A DNA stretch of 34,636 bases from the NCBI GenBank assembly GCA_020430845.1, contig JAGQJA010000263.1, forward strand, positions 1 through 34,636. The letters are read 5' to 3'. Under the pieces are notes generated by a model, which was given only the letters and a program-made list of their open reading frames with translations, was not told the DNA's origin and did not search any database. The position numbers and the translations under genes are program-made. Shown piece after piece: positions 1 to 9,604 of the stretch (within the stretch, counting starts at the first letter, position 1; each line of letters begins with the position of its first letter). This DNA comes from Myxococcales bacterium. GTDB lineage: Bacteria; Myxococcota_A; Polyangia; Polyangiales; Polyangiaceae.

Positions 1-493
1 CGCGATCGCACGAGTGGTACGCGCGACACGAGAGCGGTCGCGCCTCGTATGCCGAGCACGCGCCGTCTGCGAGCACGGGGCACGGCACGCGCGCGCCGGC
101 GCGCTCATCGATGGAGAGCCCCGCCACCTTGTGCGCCGCGGCGGCCGCGCGCTCACCGACGGCGCGCGCGAGCTCGGGATCCCTGGCGATGAACGCGGCC
201 AGGTGGAGGATCTCCGCGCTCGACGCGAAGACCGTGCCGTAGCAGCAGTAGTCGCAGCCCGGCTCGCACGCGATGGGCAGGCGGCGCCCGGGCTCGACGC
301 GCGCCGTCACCTCGCGCGCGCCCTCCTCGGAGAAGCCGTGGCACGTCTCACACAGCTCGGCGACCGTCTGCTCGGCGCCGCGCCCGTCGTCCTTGGCCTC
401 GTCGAGGATCGACATCGAGACCTTGGCCTGGACCTCGATGAACGGGCGGAGCCCCGGATCGGTGTGGTCGAACGCGACGCGCCGCTCGCTCAC
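1..493 (-). CDS. YkgJ-type cysteine-cluster protein (partial, 3' end beyond window)
   Basis: Reading the minus strand from a GTG at 493 gives 164 uninterrupted codons running off the left edge of the window. The protein has the Cys pattern of the YkgJ / zinc-iron-chelating (CxxCxxxCC-like) family: C76, C80, C83 and C84 in a CEPGCDYCCYG block, then CPVLADGACSAYEARPLSCR (residues 138-157), which closely resembles the family's C...G.C..Y..RP..CR signature. An extra CETC pair lies at 48-51. The family is thought to bind a metal or Fe-S cluster; its substrate is unknown. The GTG overlaps the stop of the upstream hydrolase as GTGA, which supports this start and translational coupling. I made this call by direct translation of the reverse complement. 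Family assignment is firm; function is not known. Confidence 0.85.
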   Translation of the reverse strand, partial: MSERRVAFDHTDPGLRPFIEVQAKVSMSILDEAKDDGRGAEQTVAELCETCHGFSEEGAREVTARVEPGRRLPIACEPGCDYCCYGTVFASSAEILHLAAFIARDPELARAVGERAAAAAHKVAGLSIDERAGARVPCPVLADGACSAYEARPLSCRAYHSCDR

Positions 494-1185
494 TTGGCCC
501 TCTTGGTGGAGAGCCCGGCGCGGATGAACGACGCGACGGCCGCGACCACGCGCTGCGTCGCCTCTTCTTGCGTCAGGCCGCCGCTGCGCTTGAGCACCGC
601 GAACGAGTGATCGGCCCCCTCGATCGGCACCACCGCGGCGCGCGGGAGCTTGCTCGCCACCTTGGACAGCTCTTCGGCCGTGCCGAGCGAATCGCGTGTA
701 CCTTGCACAAAGAGCATCGGCACGTCGATCGCGGGCAGGTGCTCGTCGCGACGCACCTTGGGCTTGCCGGCCGGGTGCAGCGGGTAGCCCAAGAAGACGA
801 GCCCCGCGCCCGGGAACGCGTTGGACGCGGCCACCTGCGAGACGATGCGTCCGCCCATCGACTTGCCGCCGCAGAAGAGCCGGGCAGGCGTGGGCCCTCC
901 CCTTGCGCGCACGCTGGCGATCGCGGCGCGCCAGCACGCCTCGAGATCGTCGACGCGGTCGGGCATCTTCTTGCCGCGCTCGGTGTAGAGAAAGTTGAAC
1001 GTGATGACGTCGACGCCGGCGGCGGCGAGGCGACGGCTGATGTCGGCCATGAACGGGTGCGTCTGGCCGGCGCCGGCGCCGTGCGCGAGCAAGAAGGTCG
1101 CGCCCATCGGGTCCTTCGCGCGGTAGACGAGCGCCGTCGTCTGGCCGCGGCCCGCCACGTCGATCGAGAACGAATCGGGGTCCAC
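490..1185 (-). CDS. Tex30/KANL3-like alpha/beta hydrolase
   Basis: Cytosolic alpha/beta hydrolase of 231 residues. The oxyanion-type LLAHGAGAG loop is at about residues 32-40, the nucleophile elbow GGKSMGG puts the Ser at 109, the acid is probably Asp165 in QGTRDS, and the His is 193 in GADHSF. This HGAGAG...GGKSMGG arrangement is typical of the KANL3/Tex30 hydrolase-like family (dienelactone-hydrolase fold), whose bacterial substrates are mostly unknown. A GTG start at 1185 is preferred because an AGGAGGGGA run lies directly upstream. An in-frame GTG at 1206 would add seven residues, some encoded by that ribosome-binding stretch. The stop overlaps the start of the downstream YkgJ-type gene by 4 bp. 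It lies 46 bp from the upstream lipoprotein gene, so they probably share a transcript. Confidence 0.85.
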   Translation of the reverse strand: MDPDSFSIDVAGRGQTTALVYRAKDPMGATFLLAHGAGAGQTHPFMADISRRLAAAGVDVITFNFLYTERGKKMPDRVDDLEACWRAAIASVRARGGPTPARLFCGGKSMGGRIVSQVAASNAFPGAGLVFLGYPLHPAGKPKVRRDEHLPAIDVPMLFVQGTRDSLGTAEELSKVASKLPRAAVVPIEGADHSFAVLKRSGGLTQEEATQRVVAAVASFIRAGLSTKRAK

Positions 1186-1231
1186 TCCCCTCCTCTCTAC
1201 CAGCACCGTCGCCGGGATCGCTACGGCGACG

Positions 1232-2236
1232 TCAGAGGCGCACGACCCACTTGGCGAAGAGGGCGTGGGCGGCGGTGGGCGTCATCTCGGCCACCTCGGC
1301 AAATGCGCGCTCGCCCGTCGGGTCGTCGCGCACGGTGTCGCGCCACTTGCGGTAGAACGGCCAGAGCTTGCCGCGCTCGTCGAGCCACTGGCACACATAG
1401 CGGGCCAGCGCGTAGTGCAGGTCCTCGTCGTCGCCCCGAAAGGTGGTGTCGCTCATGCCGAAGAGGCGGTCGAGGCGCGCCTTGGGCTTCTCGGCGCTGC
1501 GCATCGCCTGGAGCAGCCGCGGGAGGCGCCAGTTCTTCGCGCCGTGGATCTCTCCCTTGCGGGGCAGCACGGGCGCCTCGAACACCGACGCGATGCCCTC
1601 GTTGATCCACGTGGGCGCATCGGGGAAGTCGGTCTCGACGAACGGGTGCACCAGCTCGTGCGTGAGCGTGCCCAGGCCGAGCCCGGCGTTCATGACCATG
1701 TCGCGCGTGCTCGGTTGGTAGAAGCCGTACTTGGAGATGCAGGGCCCCGAGTACTTCTTCTTGCAGAACGCCTGGTAGCGCGCGTCGTCGCCGAACAGGT
1801 AGACCGTGATCGCCTGCGCGGGGCGCGCGTCGAAGCGCCCGTTGAGGTAGGCCTCGGTCGAGCTGCGCACGAGCGAAGCGCTCCGCGCGAACGACGCGCC
1901 TTGGAAGCCCGGCGGCCCCACGAGGACGAACACGTCTCCGACGATCGCGGTGGAGATGTGCGCGCCGAGCTCGGCCTTGGCCGTCGTGATGCGCGCAGCG
2001 CGATCGGCCTCGAGATCGTACGGCGGTGCTTCGGGCGCGGGGGCCGCTGCAGAGGGCGTGGGGGTGGCGTCGGGCGCGGCGGGTGGCGCCTCCGACGACG
2101 ACGGCGACGCCATGGCGACCGCGGTGGCCGACGGCTTGGGCGCCTCGGTGGCCCGCGAGGGGGCGCGCGACGGCGACGTACACGCGGGGGCAAGCGCCAG
2201 CCCGCAGATCAGCACGAAAGAGTGAGCACGCTTCAT
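1232..2236 (-). CDS. Lipoprotein with gluzincin-type (peptidase MA-like) metallopeptidase domain
   Basis: Predicted lipoprotein of 334 residues. The signal peptide MKRAHSFVLICGLALAPAC puts the lipobox Cys at 19, followed by a Ser/Pro/Ala-rich tether to about residue 70. The globular part contains HELVH (193-197) and, 16 residues on, WINEGIASVFE (210-220). HExxH followed by NEGxA is the zinc site of gluzincin / peptidase MA-like proteins, so H193 and H197 plus E213 are the likely zinc ligands and E194 the catalytic base. Its substrate is unknown; it would act outside the cytoplasmic membrane. The start at 2236 is chosen over the in-frame upstream codon at 2257 because GAGGCAAGAC precedes it and it begins the signal peptide. 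It lies between the DUF2236 gene (63-bp gap) and the hydrolase gene, all on the minus strand. Confidence 0.85.
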   Translation of the reverse strand: MKRAHSFVLICGLALAPACTSPSRAPSRATEAPKPSATAVAMASPSSSEAPPAAPDATPTPSAAAPAPEAPPYDLEADRAARITTAKAELGAHISTAIVGDVFVLVGPPGFQGASFARSASLVRSSTEAYLNGRFDARPAQAITVYLFGDDARYQAFCKKKYSGPCISKYGFYQPSTRDMVMNAGLGLGTLTHELVHPFVETDFPDAPTWINEGIASVFEAPVLPRKGEIHGAKNWRLPRLLQAMRSAEKPKARLDRLFGMSDTTFRGDDEDLHYALARYVCQWLDERGKLWPFYRKWRDTVRDDPTGERAFAEVAEMTPTAAHALFAKWVVRL

Positions 2237-2299
2237 GTCTTGCCTCGTCCGACCCACTCGTCGCGCGGGCCTTGGAGATCGTGACGCGCGGCGTGCACT

Positions 2300-3466
2300 T
2301 CAGGCGGCGGCGAGGCCGGTCGGGAGGGGAAAGTCGTAGCTCGCGTTCTGCAAGCCGAGGGCGACGACGCGATCCCAGTAGCGGTTGCCCGCCGCGAGCG
2401 CGCGTTTGCGGGCGCCGGGGATGTTGCGCGCGGCCACTTCCATTCCCGAGACGACGCGCCGCAGGATGGGCAGCTCGTACCGAAAGCGCCCGCGCGCCAC
2501 GCCGAGCCCGTCGGCCAGCTCGTCACCGAGCAGCTCGCGGCACATCGCCGTACCGAAGCGCACCCTCCGCTCCGCAGCGCGACGCTCGGCGGGCGTGCGC
2601 GCGACCTCGAGCGGCGACGTGAGCAGCACGCGCGTGAGCTCGCGCGCGTCGGCGTCGGGCGGACCTTGGGTCGCGGCGATGAGCTCGGCGAGGCGCGCGG
2701 CGTCGAGCTCGGAGGTGGGGAGCAGCTCGGGGTCCACGCCGATGAGCCAGCCCGCCCAGCGCCACAGGTGCATGTACGCCTCGGCCTCCTCGGGTGGGAT
2801 CGTCATGCCCAGCGTGCGCAGCCCGTCGACGAGCACGAGCGAGAAGAGCAGCGTCGTGCCGGCCATGTCGTGCTGGTTGATGGGCGCGCCCCACGCGTCC
2901 TCGTCCCACTTGCCCGACGCGAGGATCATGCGGCGCACCTGCGCGTGGATGAGCCGTACCTTGAGCGTGATCTGCCAGCCCTCGGCGTGAGGTCGCATGC
3001 CGCCGCGACGGCTCACCGCCTGCACGAAGCGCGCGGTCTCGTTGAGGCGTCGCGCGGCCATGTCGCGCAAGCGCCCGGACATGACGAGCGGCTTGTTCCC
3101 GCCGGGCGACGCGTACCCGAGCACGAGCGAGCGCGCGCCGAGCACGAGACCTCCGAGCAGGCCCGCGCGCATGAGCATGTCGCCGCCGCGATCGCACGTG
3201 GGCCACTCGACCCACGCGGGCACGCGCTCTCCGAAGGCGACCAGCTCGCGCACGGCCTCGGGCGCGTCTTTGGCGTGCGCGGCGCCCTCTCGCAGCGCGC
3301 GCTCGAAGGCCGCCCAGCCGCTCGGGCCCGGGCGCGACGCGATCGCCTCGACCGCGCGGTCGGCGAGCTCGTCGACGCGGAACAAGAACGGCGCGAGGCG
3401 GTCGACACGATCGCCGTGCACCTCGCGGGCGAGCTCGACGTTCACGAAGCGGCGCGGCGTCTTCAC
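2300..3466 (-). CDS. DUF2236 / MpaB-like (rubber oxygenase family) protein
   Basis: About 388 residues. The core has the features of the DUF2236 / ER-bound oxygenase MpaB / latex-clearing-protein family: RRLNETARF (139-147), then VRLIHAQVRRM (170-180) with H174 at the family's proposed heme-ligand position, then GAPINQHD (193-200). Characterised members (Lcp rubber oxygenases, MpaB) are b-type heme oxygenases that cleave C=C bonds in isoprenoid chains; the substrate here is unknown. The start is uncertain. GTG at 3466 gives a compact N-terminus (KTPRRFVNVELA), while an in-frame ATG at 3523 adds 19 residues; neither has a strong ribosome-binding site. Residues upstream of 3523 look like non-coding frame. 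It is first in the minus-strand gene set and divergent from the gene starting at 3645. Confidence 0.85.
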   Translation of the reverse strand: MKTPRRFVNVELAREVHGDRVDRLAPFLFRVDELADRAVEAIASRPGPSGWAAFERALREGAAHAKDAPEAVRELVAFGERVPAWVEWPTCDRGGDMLMRAGLLGGLVLGARSLVLGYASPGGNKPLVMSGRLRDMAARRLNETARFVQAVSRRGGMRPHAEGWQITLKVRLIHAQVRRMILASGKWDEDAWGAPINQHDMAGTTLLFSLVLVDGLRTLGMTIPPEEAEAYMHLWRWAGWLIGVDPELLPTSELDAARLAELIAATQGPPDADARELTRVLLTSPLEVARTPAERRAAERRVRFGTAMCRELLGDELADGLGVARGRFRYELPILRRVVSGMEVAARNIPGARKRALAAGNRYWDRVVALGLQNASYDFPLPTGLAAA

Positions 3467-3644
3467 CCCGCCATGATGCCGCGGCGGGGCGGAGGCTGCA
3501 CTCCGAGCGCAGATGTGATCCATCGGGGTGCAATACCTACATTGTCTCCACTTGCGTCGTAGCGCGCGAAATCCCGCGGACGCGGCGCCGCGCGCGATTC
3601 CGCTGCCAGCCGAATCGCGGAACGTGCCTTGCACCTCTAGAGGT

Positions 3645-4889
3645 ATGCCGCGCGCGCTCGCATACGCCCTCGTGGTGACCGCGGTCACCCTCGGCGCCAC
3701 GAGCGAAGCCCGCGCCGCGTTGCCGTGCAGCCGGGGCGCCCTCGCGCGCGGTCCCGTCGCCGCGCCGACGCTCCCCGCCGACGAGCCGACGCTGCGCGTC
3801 TTGCGTGCGTCGGAGCGGGCCGCCGAGCTGGTCGTCGAGACCTCGATCGCCGAGCGCGCGCGCGCCTACGAGCGGGCGTTCCACGCGGCGCTGCCCGCGT
3901 GGCGGAGACTCACCGGGGTCATCGACACCGCGTCCGAGCGGCGCGCACACGAGGCGGCGGCGCACACGATCAACGTGCAGTACGGGGCCCGCATCGGGGC
4001 CGCCCAGCGCGCGCTCACCGAGCGTCGCAAGGCCCTCGCCGACGCCGAGCACGCGAGCGCGGCGCGCCTGGCCGAGGCCGCGCTCGCCAAGGGTGCCGAG
4101 ACCGAGTGGCTCGCCCTCCCCGACGCCGAGCGCGAGCGCAGGCTCGGTCGCTTCTCGCACGCGGAGCTCGCGGCGCTGTCGGCGCGGCTCGCCGCCATGC
4201 CCGCCACCGACAAGGACCGCGCGCGCGTCGCAGAGGCGCGTGAGCGGCTCGAGAACGCCTGCATCCCGCCGCAGCTCTGGGCCCTGCGCAAAGACGCGTT
4301 CGCGCGCGAGATGATGCCGGCGCTCGCCGCGTCCGATCTCGCGATGGTGTGGGAGGAGTTCGAGCGCGCCGACCGCGAGCGCGTCGACCAGGAGCTCTTG
4401 GGCAAAGACTGGGCGGCGCTGCGCGCGTCGAACGCCGCGCTCGCCAAGACGATCGACGCGGAGCTCGCGGCCCAGCGAGAGCGCACCCTCGCGGCGCTCG
4501 GCCCCGAGTCGCGAAAGCAGTTCGAAGAAGACTTCGAGCTCGTGGTGTGGCTCGAGCGGCGCGCGGGCGGGCTCGCGTGGTCGGCGCGCTTCAGCCCCAA
4601 GCCGTCGCTACGCCAGCTGCAGCTCGCGCAGGCGCTCGCCGAGAGCGTCGAGTGGATCACCCGGTCGCTCGAGGTGGGGCACTACGAGCGCGTGGGCGCG
4701 CCCGTCCTCGCGCGCACCGCCGACGAAGCGCTGCACCGGTACGCGACGCTCGGCAGGCGCCCCCCGCCCGAGCTCGTCAAGCGGCGGGCCGTCGGGGGCA
4801 GGCTGCTGACCACGGGCGACGAGGCGCTGCTCATCCCCTGGGGCTGGCTGCGTCACGGGATGACCCAGGTAGCGGAGCCGCGCTCTTGA
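3645..4889 (+). CDS. Exported, largely helical protein of unknown function
   Basis: Not recognised as a named family. The 414-residue product starts with a good Sec signal peptide (MPRALAYALVVTAVTLGATS, cleavage likely after the EARA stretch near residue 24). The rest is rich in Ala, Glu and Arg with long charged helical stretches that look able to form helical bundles or coiled coils. A few aromatic patches appear near the C-terminus (EDFELVVWLERRAGGLAW, and PWGWLRHG close to the end). An in-frame upstream codon at 3528 would give a 39-residue extension without signal-peptide character, so ATG 3645 (preceded by AGAGGT) is preferred. Its stop overlaps a TTG start of the signal-peptidase homologue, so the two are probably translated together and may act together in the periplasm or at the membrane. 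Confidence 0.75.
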   Translation: MPRALAYALVVTAVTLGATSEARAALPCSRGALARGPVAAPTLPADEPTLRVLRASERAAELVVETSIAERARAYERAFHAALPAWRRLTGVIDTASERRAHEAAAHTINVQYGARIGAAQRALTERRKALADAEHASAARLAEAALAKGAETEWLALPDAERERRLGRFSHAELAALSARLAAMPATDKDRARVAEARERLENACIPPQLWALRKDAFAREMMPALAASDLAMVWEEFERADRERVDQELLGKDWAALRASNAALAKTIDAELAAQRERTLAALGPESRKQFEEDFELVVWLERRAGGLAWSARFSPKPSLRQLQLAQALAESVEWITRSLEVGHYERVGAPVLARTADEALHRYATLGRRPPPELVKRRAVGGRLLTTGDEALLIPWGWLRHGMTQVAEPRS

Positions 4890-5890
4890 GCCTGCGCGCG
4901 ATGCGCGTGGCCGCCATCGTGTTGGCCATCGTGCCCGGCCTCGGGACGGGGCACCTGGTGCTCGGGCGCACGCGGCGCGCGCTCGTGTGGTTCGCGGCGC
5001 CGGCGGCGCTCATGACGCTCATCTGGGCGTTCTTTCCTCTGCTCGCGCGCACGATCGGGCTCCGCTCGGCGGTCGCGTTGGCCATCGCGCTCGGCGGCGT
5101 GCTCCTCGTCGCCGGCCCGCTCGACGCCGCGCGCGTGCGGCCCGGGTCGACGCGCGCCCCCAAGACGGTGGTGCTCGCGATCTACGCGGCGCTCGCGCTC
5201 GCCTCCACGTTCGCGCTCCGCGCGATGGCCGCGTCGGCGTTCGAGGTGCGCATGGTGCCGAGCATGGCCATGGCCCCCACGCTCGCGCCGGGCGATCGCG
5301 TGGCCGTCGACCGACGAAAGCGCAGCGCCCCCGCGCGCGGCGACGTGCTCCTCTTCGCCCATCCCAAGACCGAGGCCCCCTTCCTCGGCCGCGTCGTGGG
5401 TCTGCCCGGCGAGCGCGTCGAGGTCGCGCGTGGCCGCGTGCGCGTCGACGGCAAGCCGCTGCGCGTGTGCCCCGTCGCCAAAGACGTCGCGCTCGTCGAC
5501 CCGCCCACGCCGCTCGATCGTGGCGAGCTCTTCGTCGAGGGCGACGGCAACGCGAGCTACCTCGCCTTCGTCTCCGAGGCAGACAGCGACGCGCCGGCGC
5601 GTTCGTTCGAGGTCCCCGCGGGCTCGGTCTTCGTGCTCGGCGATCATCGCTCGCGGAGCGAAGACTCGCGCGAGTTCGGGCCGATCGCCATCGAGCGCGC
5701 GCTCGGCACGGCCGCCTACTACGCCGGCAGGACGAGTGCGTCCGACGCAGCCGGCCTCACCTTCGGCGCCAAGCTCGATCACGCGCAGCCCACCCAGATG
5801 ACCGCGCTCCACGCGCCCGCGATCCGTGGGTGTGCGGTCGGCGCGCCGATTCCGCCCGCGCTCGCCGCAGACGTGCGCGCGCCCCGCTAG
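4886..5890 (+). CDS. Signal peptidase I homologue lacking the catalytic Ser-Lys dyad
   Basis: A 334-residue membrane protein. Residues 1-115 hold about four hydrophobic segments; the rest matches the S26 signal peptidase I domain. Box B reads VPSMAMAPTLAPGD (124-137), where the family has PSxSMxPTL, so Ala128 sits at the nucleophilic Ser position. RGDVLLF follows (151-157). Box D reads FLGRVVGLPGE (166-176), with Gly168 where the general-base Lys of the KRVVGLPGD motif should be. Box E reads LGDHRSRSEDSREFG (251-265). The fold is thus conserved but both dyad positions are changed, so a pseudo-peptidase is likely unless Ser126 substitutes through a two-residue slip. The start is TTG 4886, overlapping the upstream stop (TTGA) with GGAG 8 nt before it; ATG 4901 is the alternative. 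The role may be binding rather than cleaving signal peptides. Confidence 0.8.
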   Translation: MSLRAMRVAAIVLAIVPGLGTGHLVLGRTRRALVWFAAPAALMTLIWAFFPLLARTIGLRSAVALAIALGGVLLVAGPLDAARVRPGSTRAPKTVVLAIYAALALASTFALRAMAASAFEVRMVPSMAMAPTLAPGDRVAVDRRKRSAPARGDVLLFAHPKTEAPFLGRVVGLPGERVEVARGRVRVDGKPLRVCPVAKDVALVDPPTPLDRGELFVEGDGNASYLAFVSEADSDAPARSFEVPAGSVFVLGDHRSRSEDSREFGPIAIERALGTAAYYAGRTSASDAAGLTFGAKLDHAQPTQMTALHAPAIRGCAVGAPIPPALAADVRAPR

Positions 5891-6032
5891 AGCGAAGCCG
5901 CGAATCAAGCCCGCGAATCGACGCCGGCGACGCACGAAGCCGCGACAAGACGACTGCGTGCGCGCGTTCACCACGTCGGCGCACACGCGCGCTCAATGCC
6001 CGCACGACGTGCGCTCGGGCCCGCGGAGTATC

Positions 6033-6060
6033 TTGACCGAGCAGGTGCGGGGCGTAGCAT
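6033..6060 (+). promoter_or_regulatory. Candidate sigma-70-type promoter for the kinase gene
   Basis: TTGACC at 6033-6038 and TAGCAT at 6055-6060, 16 bp apart, fit a housekeeping promoter. The expected transcription start is near 6067, only a few nucleotides before the GTG at 6071. No ribosome-binding site is visible there, so the message could be leaderless or nearly so. Based on motif reading only. Confidence 0.45.
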
Positions 6061-6070
6061 TCAAGCTAGC

Positions 6071-7616
<1,546 letters not shown>

Positions 7617-7639
<23 letters not shown>

Positions 7640-9386
7640 CCGCCGATTCATCAGCTTCATCGTCCTCTGGGCAGTCGTCCTGTCGCTCGTCGCATCTGCG
7701 AGCGCCAAGCCCAAGCCCAAGCCTGCGCCCGCGCCCAAGCCGGCGACCACAGCCCCCGAGCCCGACGACGCCAGCGCCAAGAAGGCGGAGGCCAAGGAGC
7801 GCTTCGAGAAGGCCATGGGGCTCTTCGAGAAGAAGATCTGGGACGCGGCGCTCGCCGAGTTCCTCGCGTCGCGCGCCGCCTACGCCACGCGCGGCAACAC
7901 GCAGAACGCGGCGATCTGCCTCCGGAACCTGAACCGCTTCGACGAGGCGCTCGACATGTTCGAGGCGCTGCTGCAGCAGTTCGGCAGCGGCCTCTCGCAG
8001 CCCGACCGCGAGCTCGTCGACAAGGAGATCCGGTCGCTGCGCGAGCTCGTGGGCACGATCGAGATCCGCTCCAAGGTCGACGGCGCGCAGGTGGCCATCG
8101 ACGGGCGCGAGCGCGGCACCACTCCGGTCGTCCCGCTGCGCATCGCGGCGGGCACGCACAGCGTCCGCGTGTTCAAGCAGGGCTTCTCGCAGTTCGAAGA
8201 GCGCGTCGACGTGGCCGGCGGGCAGACGCGCGTCGTCGAGCCCACGCTCGAGCCCCTCTCCCAGTCGGGCAGGCTGTCGATCACCGAGGACGGCGGAAAA
8301 GAGGCCGACGTCGTGGTCGACAACGTCGTCGTCGGCAAGACCCCGTGGCAGGGGCTCGTGTCGGTGGGCGAGCACGTGGTGCTCCTGCGCGGGGAGGGCA
8401 ACCTGGGCACGCAGCCCGCGCTCGCGACCGTGAACATCAACCAGGTCACGCCCATGGTGCTCGCGCTCGAGCCGCTCGAGGCGTCGCTCCGCGTCGAGGC
8501 CGCGCCCACGGGCGCCACGATCGTCGTCGACGGCGTGAGCGTAGGGAGTGGCGTCTGGGACGGGCGCCTGCGCAAGGGCCCACACAAGATCGAGGTCGCG
8601 CAGCGCGGCTTCCTCCCGCAAGAGCGCAAGGTCGAGCTCGCCGCCGGCGCCGCGCAGAAGGTCGCGATCCAGCTCGAGCGCGACCCCAACTCCCCGCTGT
8701 GGAAGACCGAGAAGCCGGCGCGCATCTTCGTCGAGGTGGCGCCGTCGTTCCCCATCGCGCTCGCGCTCGGCGGCGAGCTGCAAGACAGCTGCACGGGCCG
8801 CTGCTCGCCGAGCTTTCCGTTGGGCGTGGGCGGGCGCGTGCACGGCGGCTACGAGACGCCGTCTGGCCTCGGCATCGGCCTCGACGTCGGCTACCTGCTG
8901 CTCCAGCAAGACCTCTCCGGCCGAGACGCGACGCTGCGGCCCGTGGGCAAGCCCGCCGTCGTCGCCAACGCGAACGACGCGCTCACGTTCCGCGGGCTCC
9001 TCGTCGGCGGCGCGGCGCACCTGCACCGCGGCGAGAAGCTCACGTACCTCTTCCGACTCGGGCTCGGCGCGTTCGTGGCGTCGGCGTCCGACACACGCTC
9101 GGGAGACCTCGCCGGCGCACCGCTCGAGCAGCGGCGCACTCAGGCCGACCTCGTCTACCTGTACGCAGCCCCCGAGGCGCGCATCGGCTACCGGCTCGGC
9201 GCACGCTTCGAGATCTCGGCCGGCGTCGAGGCCATGTTCATGGTCGGTACGTCGCAGCCGCGGTGGGACGCGAACAAGTCGGTCGTGGCCGGCGCCCAGG
9301 GCCTCGCCCTCTACGATCCGCTCACGCTCTTCGGCGGCACGGTGTTCTTGCTCAACCCCGGCCTCGCCGCGCGCTTCGACTTCTGA
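7617..9386 (+). CDS. TPR / PEGA-domain protein with C-terminal outer-membrane beta-barrel-like region
   Basis: A 589-residue exported protein. An Arg-rich N-terminus and hydrophobic stretch (about 10-29) form a signal peptide ending near ASASA. A Lys/Pro/Ala linker follows, then helical TPR-like repeats (about 50-130: ERFEKAMGLFEKKIWDAALA, AAICLRNLNRFDEALDMFEA). Three consecutive PEGA-type beta modules come next (about 142-215, 218-287 and 288-360; for example VDGAQVAIDGRERGTTPV and AAPTGATIVVDGV). The remainder is Gly- and aromatic-rich with alternating strands and ends in Phe (RFDF), as outer-membrane barrels do. Kinase genes adjacent to PEGA/TPR genes are common in Myxococcota. It may be the envelope partner of the overlapping kinase. 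ATG 7617 lies inside the end of the kinase gene. Confidence 0.85.
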
Positions 9387-9604
9387 GAGGAGCGCCGCGT
9401 ATGCGGCACGCCGCCGCCGCGCGCCGCGCGCAATGGATACCGCGAGACCGCGCGCTGTAGACCGAGCGCGCTGTAGGTCGCGCGCGCACGTTGTGGTCCA
9501 GAGCCCGAAAAAACAGGGAGAAACGGGCACCTGGCGGGCCTCGGGTGGTACGCTCTTTGGTTGGCGCAGACCGTCCTCGCGCCCCATCCGGAAGGGTAGT
9601 TGCC

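Noticed and set aside
9450-9476. Operator pair formed by two GCGCGCTGTAG repeats
   Set aside because: Only two 11-bp copies in a very GC-rich gap; too weak to call a regulatory site.
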